Positions 54,133 through 62,429 of a stretch of 64,000 nt of DNA are shown here, in pieces (the stretch's first letter is position 1; each line of letters opens with the position of its first letter). The position numbers were made by a program, and so were the translations under genes. Under the pieces are notes generated by a model. The model saw only the letters and a list, made by a program, of their open reading frames with translations. It made no database searches and was not told where the DNA came from. Origin of the DNA: Bacteroidota bacterium (lineage in GTDB: Bacteria; Bacteroidota; Bacteroidia; Bacteroidales; UBA5342); contig QKHT01000212.1 in assembly GCA_003249935.1 (NCBI GenBank), forward strand, positions 1 through 64,000, in the 5' to 3' direction.

Positions 54133-54147
54133 TTATATCTGATATAA
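54133..54147. promoter_or_regulatory. Palindromic candidate operator upstream of SRPBCC-tspO
   Basis: TTATATC (54133-54139), one base, then GATATAA (54141-54147) is a perfect 7-bp inverted repeat 19 bases before the SRPBCC start codon. It is AT-rich, so chance is not excluded. Confidence 0.4.
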
Positions 54148-54194
54148 AGGTTTTTAGGGCTAAATTGTTCAGTAAAATAATTATTATTTCGTGT

Positions 54195-54401
54195 TTAATG
54201 GCTATAGTTCGTTAAACTTTTATAAGGCCTTGATTTTAAGTATCCTCTGTCAAATACATCGCAAGCATGAGGCTCGTATGTAAACCAGTCGTTGGACTTG
54301 GTATCGTGCACATTGGCATTGCTAATTATGTATAAGACCGGTATTTCGGTGGCCATTGAAGTAACGTTTCGGATGAAACTGCACAATCTGTACAAAAACA
54401 T
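54195..54401 (-). pseudogene. IS4-family transposase remnant
   Basis: A 68-codon frame reads EIPVLYIISNANVHDTKS, then WFTYEPHACDVFDRGYLKSR. This matches the block around the second catalytic Asp of IS4-family DDE transposases of Bacteroidota (pattern IPxxxxI(T/S)xAxVHD...YEPxxxxxFDRGY). The rest of the roughly 350-residue protein is missing on both sides, no terminal inverted repeats were found, and Lys-Ser replaces the usual DF after DRGY. It is a dead fragment. Confidence 0.72.
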
Positions 54402-54696
54402 TATTGCCGACGTTCATATTTGTTGAAATTTGCACTTGGGTGCAAAGAAACAAAATTCAAAAGGGCGACAAGGTTTTGTTAGGTTAGAATGTTGACTTTA
54501 AAACAGTTATGAAGTAGTTTAACGATATTTAACAGACAATAGTGAACTTCCAAATTGTCGTGCGCCTGCCTCCGACGACCCTTTTTCTACTGCCTTTTTT
54601 TGCGATAGACCGACCCGAACAAAGAAACAGGCACCTATCTATTCCTCAATAGATAAATGCCTGATTGCATTCTAATTTGTATGGCTGATGCCGTGA
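54402..54696. other. Non-coding stretch between two gene remnants
   Basis: This 295-bp segment has no supported reading frame, no clear promoter and no RNA gene. A short GC-richer patch at 54560-54620 differs in composition from its surroundings. It lies between an IS4 fragment and a T9SS fragment, and probably is deletion debris. Confidence 0.5.
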
Positions 54697-54927
54697 TTAT
54701 TTCACTATCAGCATTTTTTTACTCTGAATACGGCCATTTATACGCAATTTGCAAAAATAAACCCCACCCGGAAGCGAACTTCCATCAAAATTATATTCAT
54801 GTGCACCAGATTGAATCTTGCCATCGGCCAATATTTTTATCTCTTTTCCTAAAATATCAGTCACCGTCAGTCGAACCATCTTTTTGTTTTTTTGAGAATT
54901 TATACTATACCGCTTCCCCCTTTGGCT
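54697..54927 (-). pseudogene. Remnant of a T9SS cargo: type A C-terminal sorting domain
   Basis: The minus-strand frame is open from 54927 (after a TAG) to a TGA at 54697 and reads SINSQKNKKMVRLTVTDILG, then KEIKILADG, SGAHEYNFDGSSLPGG, VYFCKLRING and KKMLIVK. These are the conserved segments of the type A (TIGR04183) C-terminal domain used for export by the type IX secretion system: the D(I/V)LGKE motif, the GVYF strand and the K..IVK end. Only the 75-residue tail is left; the passenger is gone. Its presence implies the organism has, or had, a T9SS. Confidence 0.8.
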
Positions 54928-55518
54928 CTATGCTTCAGTTCGAACGATAATAGGTTACAATCAATTATTATACAATGTGTTATGCCAAACATATCTTGCA
55001 GTGCTTTACATTCATTTGCCTGCCAAAAGACGCTTTATTCAAAATGTTCTGTGTGGCTCACCACGCAAACGGACGCAAAACGTGGTAATTCAATACCGGT
55101 ATTTTACGCTTTTTTTTGCAAATACCATGGCCGGTTCTTGGCCGTACCATAGCCGTACCATGGCCGTACCACGTTCGAACAGCATCGCACGTAACGTAGC
55201 GAAGGTATGTTCGAGGCGGTGGTAAGTTAAACCTGGCCGGATTCCAAAACATGTATGGTCTAATGTTGTTTCACCGCAAAGACGCAAATGTTTTTCCTCT
55301 GCAAAACTTAAGCCGATACCGGCGGTATCATATCGTTATAGAAAACCCACCTGAGTGAAATTCCCGATGCCGGCGGTACGACACAACAGGTAGGTTAACT
55401 TGATCCGTGGTTTAGGAGTGGTGAGAAATGCACGATATTCAACCTGTTTTTAGCCTCTTTGAAGCTGTATTGTTTACGGCATGGGTATTTTCGGTCGACT
55501 ATCGGTTATGCGCATGGG
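54928..55518. other. Non-coding debris upstream of mutS2
   Basis: No reading frame here looks real; the two short frames on the minus strand (55058-55287) are driven by the tandem repeat at 55139-55171. GC content is higher than in neighbouring spacers and includes several CCGGCGGTA words (55320-55380). No RNA gene or terminator is recognised. Confidence 0.5.
55139..55171. repeat. Three tandem copies of an 11-bp unit
   Basis: The unit T(G/A)GCCGTACCA is repeated three times without spacers (55139-55149, 55150-55160, 55161-55171). A partial fourth copy with the word CCATGGCCGG lies just upstream. It is a short, probably variable, minisatellite in non-coding DNA. Confidence 0.85.
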
Positions 55519-55548
55519 TTTACACCCGATATTTTTTTTGTAAATTTG
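55519..55548 (+). promoter_or_regulatory. Promoter of mutS2
   Basis: A perfect -7 TAAATTTG (55541-55548) is preceded after 18 bases by TTTA (55519-55522). Transcription would start near 55555, which places the true start codon at 55566 rather than at 55428. Confidence 0.62.
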
Positions 55549-55565
55549 CCGCGTTAAAAAACAGC

Positions 55566-58019
55566 ATGATATATCCCGAGCATTTAGAGCAAAAATTAGG
55601 GTTCGACCAAATACGGCATATTTTGTCGTTACGCTGCCGCACACCGTTGGGCCGCGACATTGTGGCCTCGTTTACATTTACCAATAATGCAAAAACCATT
55701 GCACACGAACTCGTATGTACTAATGAGTTTATCAGAATACTTAGAGAAGACCATTTCCCATTCGATTTTGTAGCCGATTTACGTGGCGAACTGCGTCGCA
55801 TACGGCCCGAGGGTACCTACCTTATTGAAAGTGAGTTGTTTTCGCTGATGCGAACACTAACCACGTTAGATTCAATTCAATCGTTTTTCAAGAAAGATCT
55901 GGAGGGTCATTATACCACGCTTGCCTCATTGATTTATGGCATTGAACATTTTGCGCCGATAACCAAACTAATCGGTTCAATTCTCGATAAAAACGGACGT
56001 ATGGCCGATAACGCTTCGCCCGAATTGCGCCGCATCCGTCACGATCTGATTGCTGTAACACAATCGATTTCGAAGCAGATAGAACGCATTATGTCGCGCG
56101 CCAGAGCCGAGGGGCTTAGTGACGACGATATGGCACCAACCGTGCGCGACGGGCGGTTAGTAATACCTGTAATAGCCCGCAATAAACGACGTATTGCAGG
56201 TATTATTCACGACGAATCGGCCACGGGTAAAACGGCTTATATCGAACCGGCCGAGGTGGTTGAAGCCAATAATCGTATTCGCGAATTAGAAATGGACGAG
56301 CGCCGGGAAATTATACGTATTCTCATCTCTGTAACCGACCAAATCAGGCCATTGGTGCCTGCGTTAGCTGATGCATTAGATAAACTCGGATTGTTGGAAT
56401 TTATTCGAGCCAAAGCCACTTTTGCCGTGGAGCAAAACGCTATTTGCCCACTATTTGCCGATAAACACACTATAAAGTTACACAAGGCGGTTCACCCGTT
56501 ATTACAAATATCGCTGAGCAAAAATGGCCGAAAAGTGGTGCCGCTCGACCTCGAATTAGATGACAAGGCACGGATTCTGGTTATTTCTGGTCCTAATGCC
56601 GGTGGTAAATCGGTGTGCCTGAAAACAGTAGGATTACTTCAATATATGTTTCAGTGCGGTATGCCTGTTACCATTGGCGAAGGTAGCGAGATGGGCATTT
56701 TTGATGATATTTTTATTGATATTGGAGACGAACAATCGCTCGAAGACGATCTGAGTACATATAGTTCGCATCTTATTAATATGAAGCATTTTTTGCGTAA
56801 TGCCTCTGCCGGAACCCTGTTTTTGGTAGATGAGTTTGGTAGTGGTACTGAACCCCAGATTGGCGGGGCGTTGGCCGAAGCTATTCTTACAGAATTAAAC
56901 GAAAAGAAAGCTACCGGCGTGATTACCACGCATTACACCAATCTGAAGCATTATGCCGCATCGGCCGAAGGGGTAATGAATGGCGCCATGTTGTACGACC
57001 AACACAATATGCAACCGCTATTTATGCTTAAAACCGGCTTGCCGGGTAGTTCGTTTGCCGTAGAGATTGCCCGAAAAATAGGACTGCCAAACCATGTAAT
57101 CCAAAATGCACTGGATATTGTAGGGCAGGATCATGTAGATTTCGATAAAAACCTGCGTGCCGTGCTCCGGGACAAACGATACTGGGAAGAAAAACGCGAT
57201 AATATACGGCGCAAAGATAAACAGCTCGAAGGTTTATTGGCCAGTTACGACGAACAACTAAGTAAATTAAAAGCCGAAAAAAAAGCCATCATCGATGCGG
57301 CCAAACGCGAAGCCGCTCAATTGATGCAACGAGCCAATGCAAATATCGAAAATACCATAAGAACCATCAAGGAGTCTCAGGCCGAAAAAGAGTCGACCAA
57401 AGCGATGCGCGAGGCTTTCGAAAAAGAAAAAGCCGACTTGCTGGCCGACGACGAAACACCTATTCCACAACTAAAACCGATGCCCGCCAAGGCGAAAATC
57501 ATACCTCCAAAGCCGGTTCAGCCCAAACCACAAAAAACAGTGGCCGACTGGAAACCGGCCAAAGGCGATAATGTGCGTGTAATCGGTCAAACAACGATTG
57601 GTCAGATATTAGAGGTAAAAAACAACGAACTGATTGTGGCCTTTGGTGGCATGCGAATGGCACTAAAAGCCGATAAATTAGAGTACGTTAGTCGCAACGA
57701 ATTCAGAAAGCAAAACTTAAAAAGTACACCGGTTCAACAACTGTCGGACTCTATTGGTAAACGTAAACTCGACTTTAAATCGGACATCGATTTACGCGGC
57801 TTGCGGGCCGATGAGGCGTTACAGGCTGTAATTTCGTTTATCGACGATGCAGTAATGGTAGGTTCACCCAAACTGCGGATACTACATGGCACCGGCACTG
57901 GTGCTTTGCGTAAAACCATACGCGATTATCTGAAGATGTGTGATGTTGTGGCCGATTTTGCAGACGAGCATGTGCAATTGGGTGGGGCTGGTATTACAGT
58001 GGTGAATCTGGATTTGTAG
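55566..58019 (+). CDS. mutS2: Endonuclease MutS2
   Basis: MutS2 is a MutS-like ATPase with a C-terminal Smr nuclease; family members suppress recombination or split collided ribosomes. The ATG at 55566 begins MIYPEHLEQKLGFDQIRHIL, and the 46 codons upstream belong to the promoter region. The 817 residues hold the clamp/core helices, the P-loop SGPNAGGKSVCLKTVG (about 341-356), the Walker B region LFLVDEFGSGTEPQIGGALA, a long coiled coil (about 520-630), and the Smr domain with DLRGLRADEALQAV (D-x-R/H region) and LRILHGTGTGALRKTI (about 738-817). It is monocistronic. Confidence 0.95.
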   Translation: MIYPEHLEQKLGFDQIRHILSLRCRTPLGRDIVASFTFTNNAKTIAHELVCTNEFIRILREDHFPFDFVADLRGELRRIRPEGTYLIESELFSLMRTLTTLDSIQSFFKKDLEGHYTTLASLIYGIEHFAPITKLIGSILDKNGRMADNASPELRRIRHDLIAVTQSISKQIERIMSRARAEGLSDDDMAPTVRDGRLVIPVIARNKRRIAGIIHDESATGKTAYIEPAEVVEANNRIRELEMDERREIIRILISVTDQIRPLVPALADALDKLGLLEFIRAKATFAVEQNAICPLFADKHTIKLHKAVHPLLQISLSKNGRKVVPLDLELDDKARILVISGPNAGGKSVCLKTVGLLQYMFQCGMPVTIGEGSEMGIFDDIFIDIGDEQSLEDDLSTYSSHLINMKHFLRNASAGTLFLVDEFGSGTEPQIGGALAEAILTELNEKKATGVITTHYTNLKHYAASAEGVMNGAMLYDQHNMQPLFMLKTGLPGSSFAVEIARKIGLPNHVIQNALDIVGQDHVDFDKNLRAVLRDKRYWEEKRDNIRRKDKQLEGLLASYDEQLSKLKAEKKAIIDAAKREAAQLMQRANANIENTIRTIKESQAEKESTKAMREAFEKEKADLLADDETPIPQLKPMPAKAKIIPPKPVQPKPQKTVADWKPAKGDNVRVIGQTTIGQILEVKNNELIVAFGGMRMALKADKLEYVSRNEFRKQNLKSTPVQQLSDSIGKRKLDFKSDIDLRGLRADEALQAVISFIDDAVMVGSPKLRILHGTGTGALRKTIRDYLKMCDVVADFADEHVQLGGAGITVVNLDL

Positions 58020-58053
58020 CGGCGGTTGGCGGTGAGCAGTGTGTACTCACCAA

Positions 58054-60327
58054 TTACTCCTCTTTCTTGCTGCCAAAAATACGTTTAAAAATATTCCTTT
58101 TCTTTTCGGGTGTAACGTCTTTTTTTGGCTGAACCGGTTGCTGAGGTTTATCGTTCTGATGATTAACCTTTTCTGGCAGTCGCTTGGCTGGCTCGGTAAA
58201 TACATTTTCGAGTTCCTCAAGTATTTCATTACTTCGGCTTCTCGATTTTATTCCATCACAATCCATACAATTAATTGCCTCCTCGCCCAGTATTATAGGC
58301 TGTAGATATCGGTTTTGCAATTTGGGTGTTGCTTCTAACGAAGCAAGAATGCTTCCTGTTATTGGCATAGCCAAAGCACCACCAGTTCCGTATTTTCCAT
58401 CGAAGTGTACATCGCGCGTCATTGCACCCACCCAAACACCAATAGTAACAGACGGCGAAAAGCACATAAACCAGGCATCGGTATAGTCCTGATTGGTACC
58501 GGTTTTCCCGGCAACATTGCTTTTTATTTTAAAATCGGTTCTTAGTTTTGCTGCTGTGCCATTGTTAACTACCCGTTGTAAAATGGCCGTTAATTTTTCG
58601 GTTGTTTCGGCCTTAATACCTGAAGCCACTCTTAATTCGCGGGCTTTAAATATGTCATGCCCATATGAGTCAGCGATCGACTCTATCATCATGGGTTCGG
58701 CCTTAATGCCCTTTGCTGCAAATACACTGTATGCCGAAACCATTTCGGTGGGTGTAAGATCCATTGTCCCCAAAGCTAACGAAGGTACATCGCCAAAATT
58801 GTGGGGTAAACCAAGTGCTTCACATGTTTCGGCCAATGCTTTATGTCCGGTTTTAAAATACAAATCGACCGATGGGATGTTCATGGAATGAGCCAAAGCA
58901 TACCACATGGCAACACGGCCGCCTGTTTTCCTATCGTAGTTATTGGGCATCCAACCATCGTATTTTGGGTATGAAACCAATTCGTTATTGAGCATTGTGC
59001 AGGGCGAAATGCCGTTTTCTATAGCACTGGCGTATAATATTGGTTTAAACGTCGATGCAGCCTGGTGTCGGGCCTGGTTAAGGTCGTAAGGCAAAAATCG
59101 GAAATTGTTGCCACCAACGTATGCCCGTATTTTACCGGTTTGTGGTTCCATCATCAATACCGAGGCATTCAACATGCTGTAATAGTGCCAAAGCGAATCG
59201 GCTTTACTCATTTTTCGTGTTGGATTTTCGCTCCAATCAAACACTTCTCGTGGTTCGGCTTTGAGTTCGTTACCCTTTAGATGAGCACGGATTTTGCGAT
59301 ACCATGTCCCTTTGAATCCTTTTTTTGTGAGTTCTTCGTCGAGAAGTTTTTGCATTTTGGGTATGTGGCTTCTAACACCTTCAATGGCCAATTTTTGTAA
59401 GCGCATATCGAGAGTGGTCTTAATGATTAAACCATCTTTTTCTATGTCGTATTCGCGATTTGTTTGATTTTTAATTTCGTTAAGAATCTCCCGTGCTTGT
59501 TTTTCGACTTGAACCGCAAAATAGCCTGCCGGTGCATCGTAGTTGAAATTGAGGTATTTTAAGCCAATCGGTTCATTCGAAAATTTTAGATATTCGTTTT
59601 TTGTAATGTATTGTTGATCATTCATAAGTTGAAGTACCTGGTTTCTACGATCTAATGCTCTTTCGGGATGCAAACGGGGATTGTAGGCTGTGTTGGCTTT
59701 AAGCATACCAATTAAAAGAGCCGATTCGTCGATCGTGAGGTCTTTTGTTTTTTTGCTAAAATATCTATGCGCTGCGGCTTCTATCCCAAAAACATTTTCG
59801 CCAAAAGCTACAGTGTTGAGATATAATACAATAATATCGTTTTTAGAGTAAATTTTTTCTAATCTTGTTGCCAAAATGGCTTCGCGAACTTTACTAATTG
59901 GTAGGGTAAGAACACCAATATTTTTACGTCCATAAAGGTTTTTTACTAATTGTTGAGTAATTGTGCTGCCACCCCCGGCACTTTCGTCGCCCATAATAAT
60001 GGTTCGAAAGAAAACTCTAACATAGCTTCGGCTATCAACCCCCTGATGTATAAAAAAACGTTTATCCTCGGTAGCTACAAGTGCATTGATCAGGTGTGTT
60101 GGAATATCAGATATATCGACATTTGTACGGTTGCTGGCAAAAATTTTACCAATTATAACACCATCTGAGGAGTAAATAAGCGAAGCTTGTTCGTTGTTGA
60201 TTTTTGCCAACTGGTCGTGAGAGGGTAATTCGCCAAAAGTTCCGGATGTAATTAACAATACGAGCGTAAGATATCCCAAAAGCAAAATGGATAGAATCCA
60301 AAGAAGTATACGTATTAAAAATCTCAT
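58054..60327 (-). CDS. mrcA: Penicillin-binding protein 1A (bifunctional peptidoglycan synthase)
   Basis: PBP1A polymerises and cross-links peptidoglycan. The 757-residue protein has a short cytoplasmic start, one membrane helix (LLWILSILLLGYLTLVLLIT), the GT51 glycosyltransferase (about 50-230; ATEDKRFFIHQGVD with the catalytic Glu, GGSTITQQLVKNLYGR) and the transpeptidase (about 330-690; SXXK in ASTFKPILYAS at about 424, SMN motif, and KTGTNQDYTDAW at about 607). The C-terminus is a basic, proline-rich tail (about 725-757, PQQPVQPKKDVTPEKKRN). It converges with mutS2 with a 34-bp gap. Confidence 0.96.
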   Translation of the reverse strand: MRFLIRILLWILSILLLGYLTLVLLITSGTFGELPSHDQLAKINNEQASLIYSSDGVIIGKIFASNRTNVDISDIPTHLINALVATEDKRFFIHQGVDSRSYVRVFFRTIIMGDESAGGGSTITQQLVKNLYGRKNIGVLTLPISKVREAILATRLEKIYSKNDIIVLYLNTVAFGENVFGIEAAAHRYFSKKTKDLTIDESALLIGMLKANTAYNPRLHPERALDRRNQVLQLMNDQQYITKNEYLKFSNEPIGLKYLNFNYDAPAGYFAVQVEKQAREILNEIKNQTNREYDIEKDGLIIKTTLDMRLQKLAIEGVRSHIPKMQKLLDEELTKKGFKGTWYRKIRAHLKGNELKAEPREVFDWSENPTRKMSKADSLWHYYSMLNASVLMMEPQTGKIRAYVGGNNFRFLPYDLNQARHQAASTFKPILYASAIENGISPCTMLNNELVSYPKYDGWMPNNYDRKTGGRVAMWYALAHSMNIPSVDLYFKTGHKALAETCEALGLPHNFGDVPSLALGTMDLTPTEMVSAYSVFAAKGIKAEPMMIESIADSYGHDIFKARELRVASGIKAETTEKLTAILQRVVNNGTAAKLRTDFKIKSNVAGKTGTNQDYTDAWFMCFSPSVTIGVWVGAMTRDVHFDGKYGTGGALAMPITGSILASLEATPKLQNRYLQPIILGEEAINCMDCDGIKSRSRSNEILEELENVFTEPAKRLPEKVNHQNDKPQQPVQPKKDVTPEKKRNIFKRIFGSKKEE

Positions 60328-60531
60328 AAATGAAAAAATAGACTTGTGACTTATTGAGAATCCGTAATAAATTTAAGACTGTAAAAATAGTAAAGTTTTA
60401 TCTATATGTGGGAATTGGGTACGAGAATAATTCTCAAAACAAAAATTGTATAAATATCTTTATTTTACCTAAAGCTCAAAACAATTTTGCCGAACTTTTG
60501 TTTTTTTTGCAGATAAATTAAATTAATAGAA

Positions 60532-61035
60532 ATGGCAGAAATTACATTTAAAGGAAACAAGGTAAATACCGTTGGAAACTTACCCAAATTGGGATCACAA
60601 GCACCTGATTTTAAGCTAACAGGATCAGATTTATCTGATAAAACATTAGGCGATTTTATCGGAAAAAAAGTTGTTTTAAACATTTTTCCAAGTCTCGATA
60701 CCAGTGTATGTGCAACTTCGGTCCGCAAATTTAATCAGCAAGCCTCAGACTTTGATGGCGTAGAGGTGTTGTGTATATCTAAAGATCTTCCATTTGCACA
60801 TGGCCGCTTTTGCGCTGCGGAGGGTATTCAAAATGTGGTATCGTTGTCGGAATACAAAGACCGGAATTTTGGCAACACTTATGGCGTTGAGATTGCAGAT
60901 GGGCCATTGGCTGGACTTTTTTCGCGTGCAGTAGTTGTTGTTGATGAAGCCGGTAAAGTGTTATATTCGGAACAGGTCCCTGAAATAACTCAGGAACCTG
61001 ACTACGAAAGTGCATTGGCTGCTGTAAAGTCATAG
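60532..61035 (+). CDS. tpx: Thiol peroxidase Tpx
   Basis: Tpx is an atypical two-cysteine peroxiredoxin that reduces hydroperoxides using thioredoxin. The 167-residue protein has the normal length and PSLDTSVCATSVRKF with peroxidatic C60, HGRFCAAEGIQNVVSLS with resolving C94, and Arg/Thr active-site partners (TSVC, SRAVVVVDEAG). No signal peptide is present. A strong terminator follows at 61047. The promoter is not clear in the 204-bp upstream spacer. Confidence 0.97.
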   Translation: MAEITFKGNKVNTVGNLPKLGSQAPDFKLTGSDLSDKTLGDFIGKKVVLNIFPSLDTSVCATSVRKFNQQASDFDGVEVLCISKDLPFAHGRFCAAEGIQNVVSLSEYKDRNFGNTYGVEIADGPLAGLFSRAVVVVDEAGKVLYSEQVPEITQEPDYESALAAVKS

Positions 61036-61046
61036 TGCAAAAAATT

Positions 61047-61090
61047 AAACAACACAATAATGATTGTATATTTATTATTGTGTTGTTTTT
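61047..61090 (+). terminator. Terminator of tpx
   Basis: A perfect 15-bp AT-rich stem (61047-61061 with 61074-61088, 12-base loop) leads into a T-run. Confidence 0.85.
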
Positions 61091-61343
61091 ATCATTTGCA
61101 TGTTAATTAATTGTTGTTTTTGATTGGTTTTGTCATTAAATAAATAACAATTTAAAAACATATTAATTTGTGATAGATTGAGAAATCTTGTTTAAATTTA
61201 GTATGTATTGATATGGTTCTTGAATCTCTTTTATAATGCAGCTATTTTAATTATACGGCCTTATGATAGAGAGTTGTTTTAAACATATTTGTTTGATATG
61301 TATCTTAAATAGGGTTGTTTTTTTACATTAAATTAATAATAAC

Positions 61344-61541
61344 ATGCGTGAAGCATTAAACTATGGTTCTATAATAACCGTTATTGTATTGGTAGAACTG
61401 ATTGCATTCAGCAAAATATTCGATTTTTCGGTGAACATGACCTTAATGGTCGGTGGCATTGGTGTATCGCTTATTGTGTTGCTTGTAAATAACTTGTTTA
61501 ACATTGATCGTGGCAATAATGAAGATGCGTTTGGCGAATAA
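61344..61541 (+). CDS. Small two-helix membrane protein, unknown
   Basis: This 65-residue protein has two hydrophobic helices (IITVIVLVELIAFSKIF, then MTLMVGGIGVSLIVLLVNN) and a short acidic tail (NIDRGNNEDAFGE). It is in the size range of small accessory membrane subunits or regulators. No family is recognised. The frame ends 4 bp before the end of the convergent Crp/Fnr gene, so the two transcripts must overlap. The codon use and regular helix pattern support it as real. The upstream 250 bp contain no gene and no clear promoter. Confidence 0.62.
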   Translation: MREALNYGSIITVIVLVELIAFSKIFDFSVNMTLMVGGIGVSLIVLLVNNLFNIDRGNNEDAFGE

Positions 61542-61545
61542 ATTA

Positions 61546-62214
61546 TTATTTCAGATAGTTAAGTAATTTGTTTTTATCTAAAATAGTGATTTTCTTTTTA
61601 TTTGCCATAATAATTTGTTCGTTATGCATTTCGCGAAAAACCCTTGTTAGGGCCGGGCGTGTTACGCCAAATCGTTCAGATATTTCGTTTTGAGAGAATG
61701 GCAGTTCGAAAGTCAAAGAGTCGTATTGATCGTTTAACTCTAAAAGTAGCCTTGCAATTTTACCTTTAATACTCTGAAAGGACATAAAATGCAGTTTTTC
61801 GGCCAAAAATTGTGCCCTGCCTGAAATCATATTCAAATAATTTGTTAGTACCAAATCGTTCTCTTGCAGTATTTTTACGAATTCTGTACGTGGAATGATA
61901 AGCATTTCGGTGGGTTCGTTGGTAAAAATATCCACAGGATAATAGTTGTTTTTACCAAATAAAAAGGCCGGAGCCAGCGGACGACAAGGATATATGTCCT
62001 CAATTTTGATGGTTTTTCCGTTATAATCGGTCATTTCACCACGCACGCTACCTAATAGTATTAAAACCATTTCCCTAACTTTATCTCCCTTGGCTGCAAT
62101 TTGTATTTCTTTGTCAAAGTATTTAGTTTTCACCGCTTTGTTGTTGAACAAATTCTCAATTTCATCCGGGTTCAACCCAAAAAAGAGGGGTGATTGTTGT
62201 AATGAGGATACCAT
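61546..62214 (-). CDS. Crp/Fnr family transcriptional regulator
   Basis: The 222-residue protein has a cNMP-binding-like jelly roll (about 10-125: LLGSVRGEMTDYNGKTIKIE, PAFLFGKNNYYPVDIFTNEP), the long dimerisation helix (TNYLNMISGRAQFLAEKLHF) and a C-terminal HTH_Crp domain (FSQNEISERFGVTRPALTRV). Four cysteines for an Fnr-type cluster are absent (only one Cys, C97-region), so oxygen sensing by Fe-S is unlikely. HcpR-like proteins of Bacteroidota respond to nitrosative stress and share this layout, but the match cannot be confirmed here. The target genes are not evident. Confidence 0.88.
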   Translation of the reverse strand: MVSSLQQSPLFFGLNPDEIENLFNNKAVKTKYFDKEIQIAAKGDKVREMVLILLGSVRGEMTDYNGKTIKIEDIYPCRPLAPAFLFGKNNYYPVDIFTNEPTEMLIIPRTEFVKILQENDLVLTNYLNMISGRAQFLAEKLHFMSFQSIKGKIARLLLELNDQYDSLTFELPFSQNEISERFGVTRPALTRVFREMHNEQIIMANKKKITILDKNKLLNYLK

Positions 62215-62429
62215 TTTTTGATTTGTATTTACTGCGAAAATAAGATGTTTTTTTGTATTTAGGCGGTCTCTAAATTCTTTTCATTCAATTTTAGTATTGA
62301 ACCGATGGAAAAACAAGTGGTTCAGCCATTATAAATAGCACCGTTGCAAAACCTTTTAAGGCGCATTGTGTTAATTAAAGAAAGCGCATGGTTATGGTAT
62401 GATGCGCTATTAAAATCGTAATTAACAGT

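Noticed and set aside
55058-55287. Two overlapping short minus-strand frames
   Set aside because: They are open only because of the 11-bp tandem repeat and have no start signals or homology.
61091-61343. A further gene or RNA in the tpx downstream spacer
   Set aside because: The stretch is AT-rich with scattered near-promoter words but no frame or stable hairpin beyond the tpx terminator.
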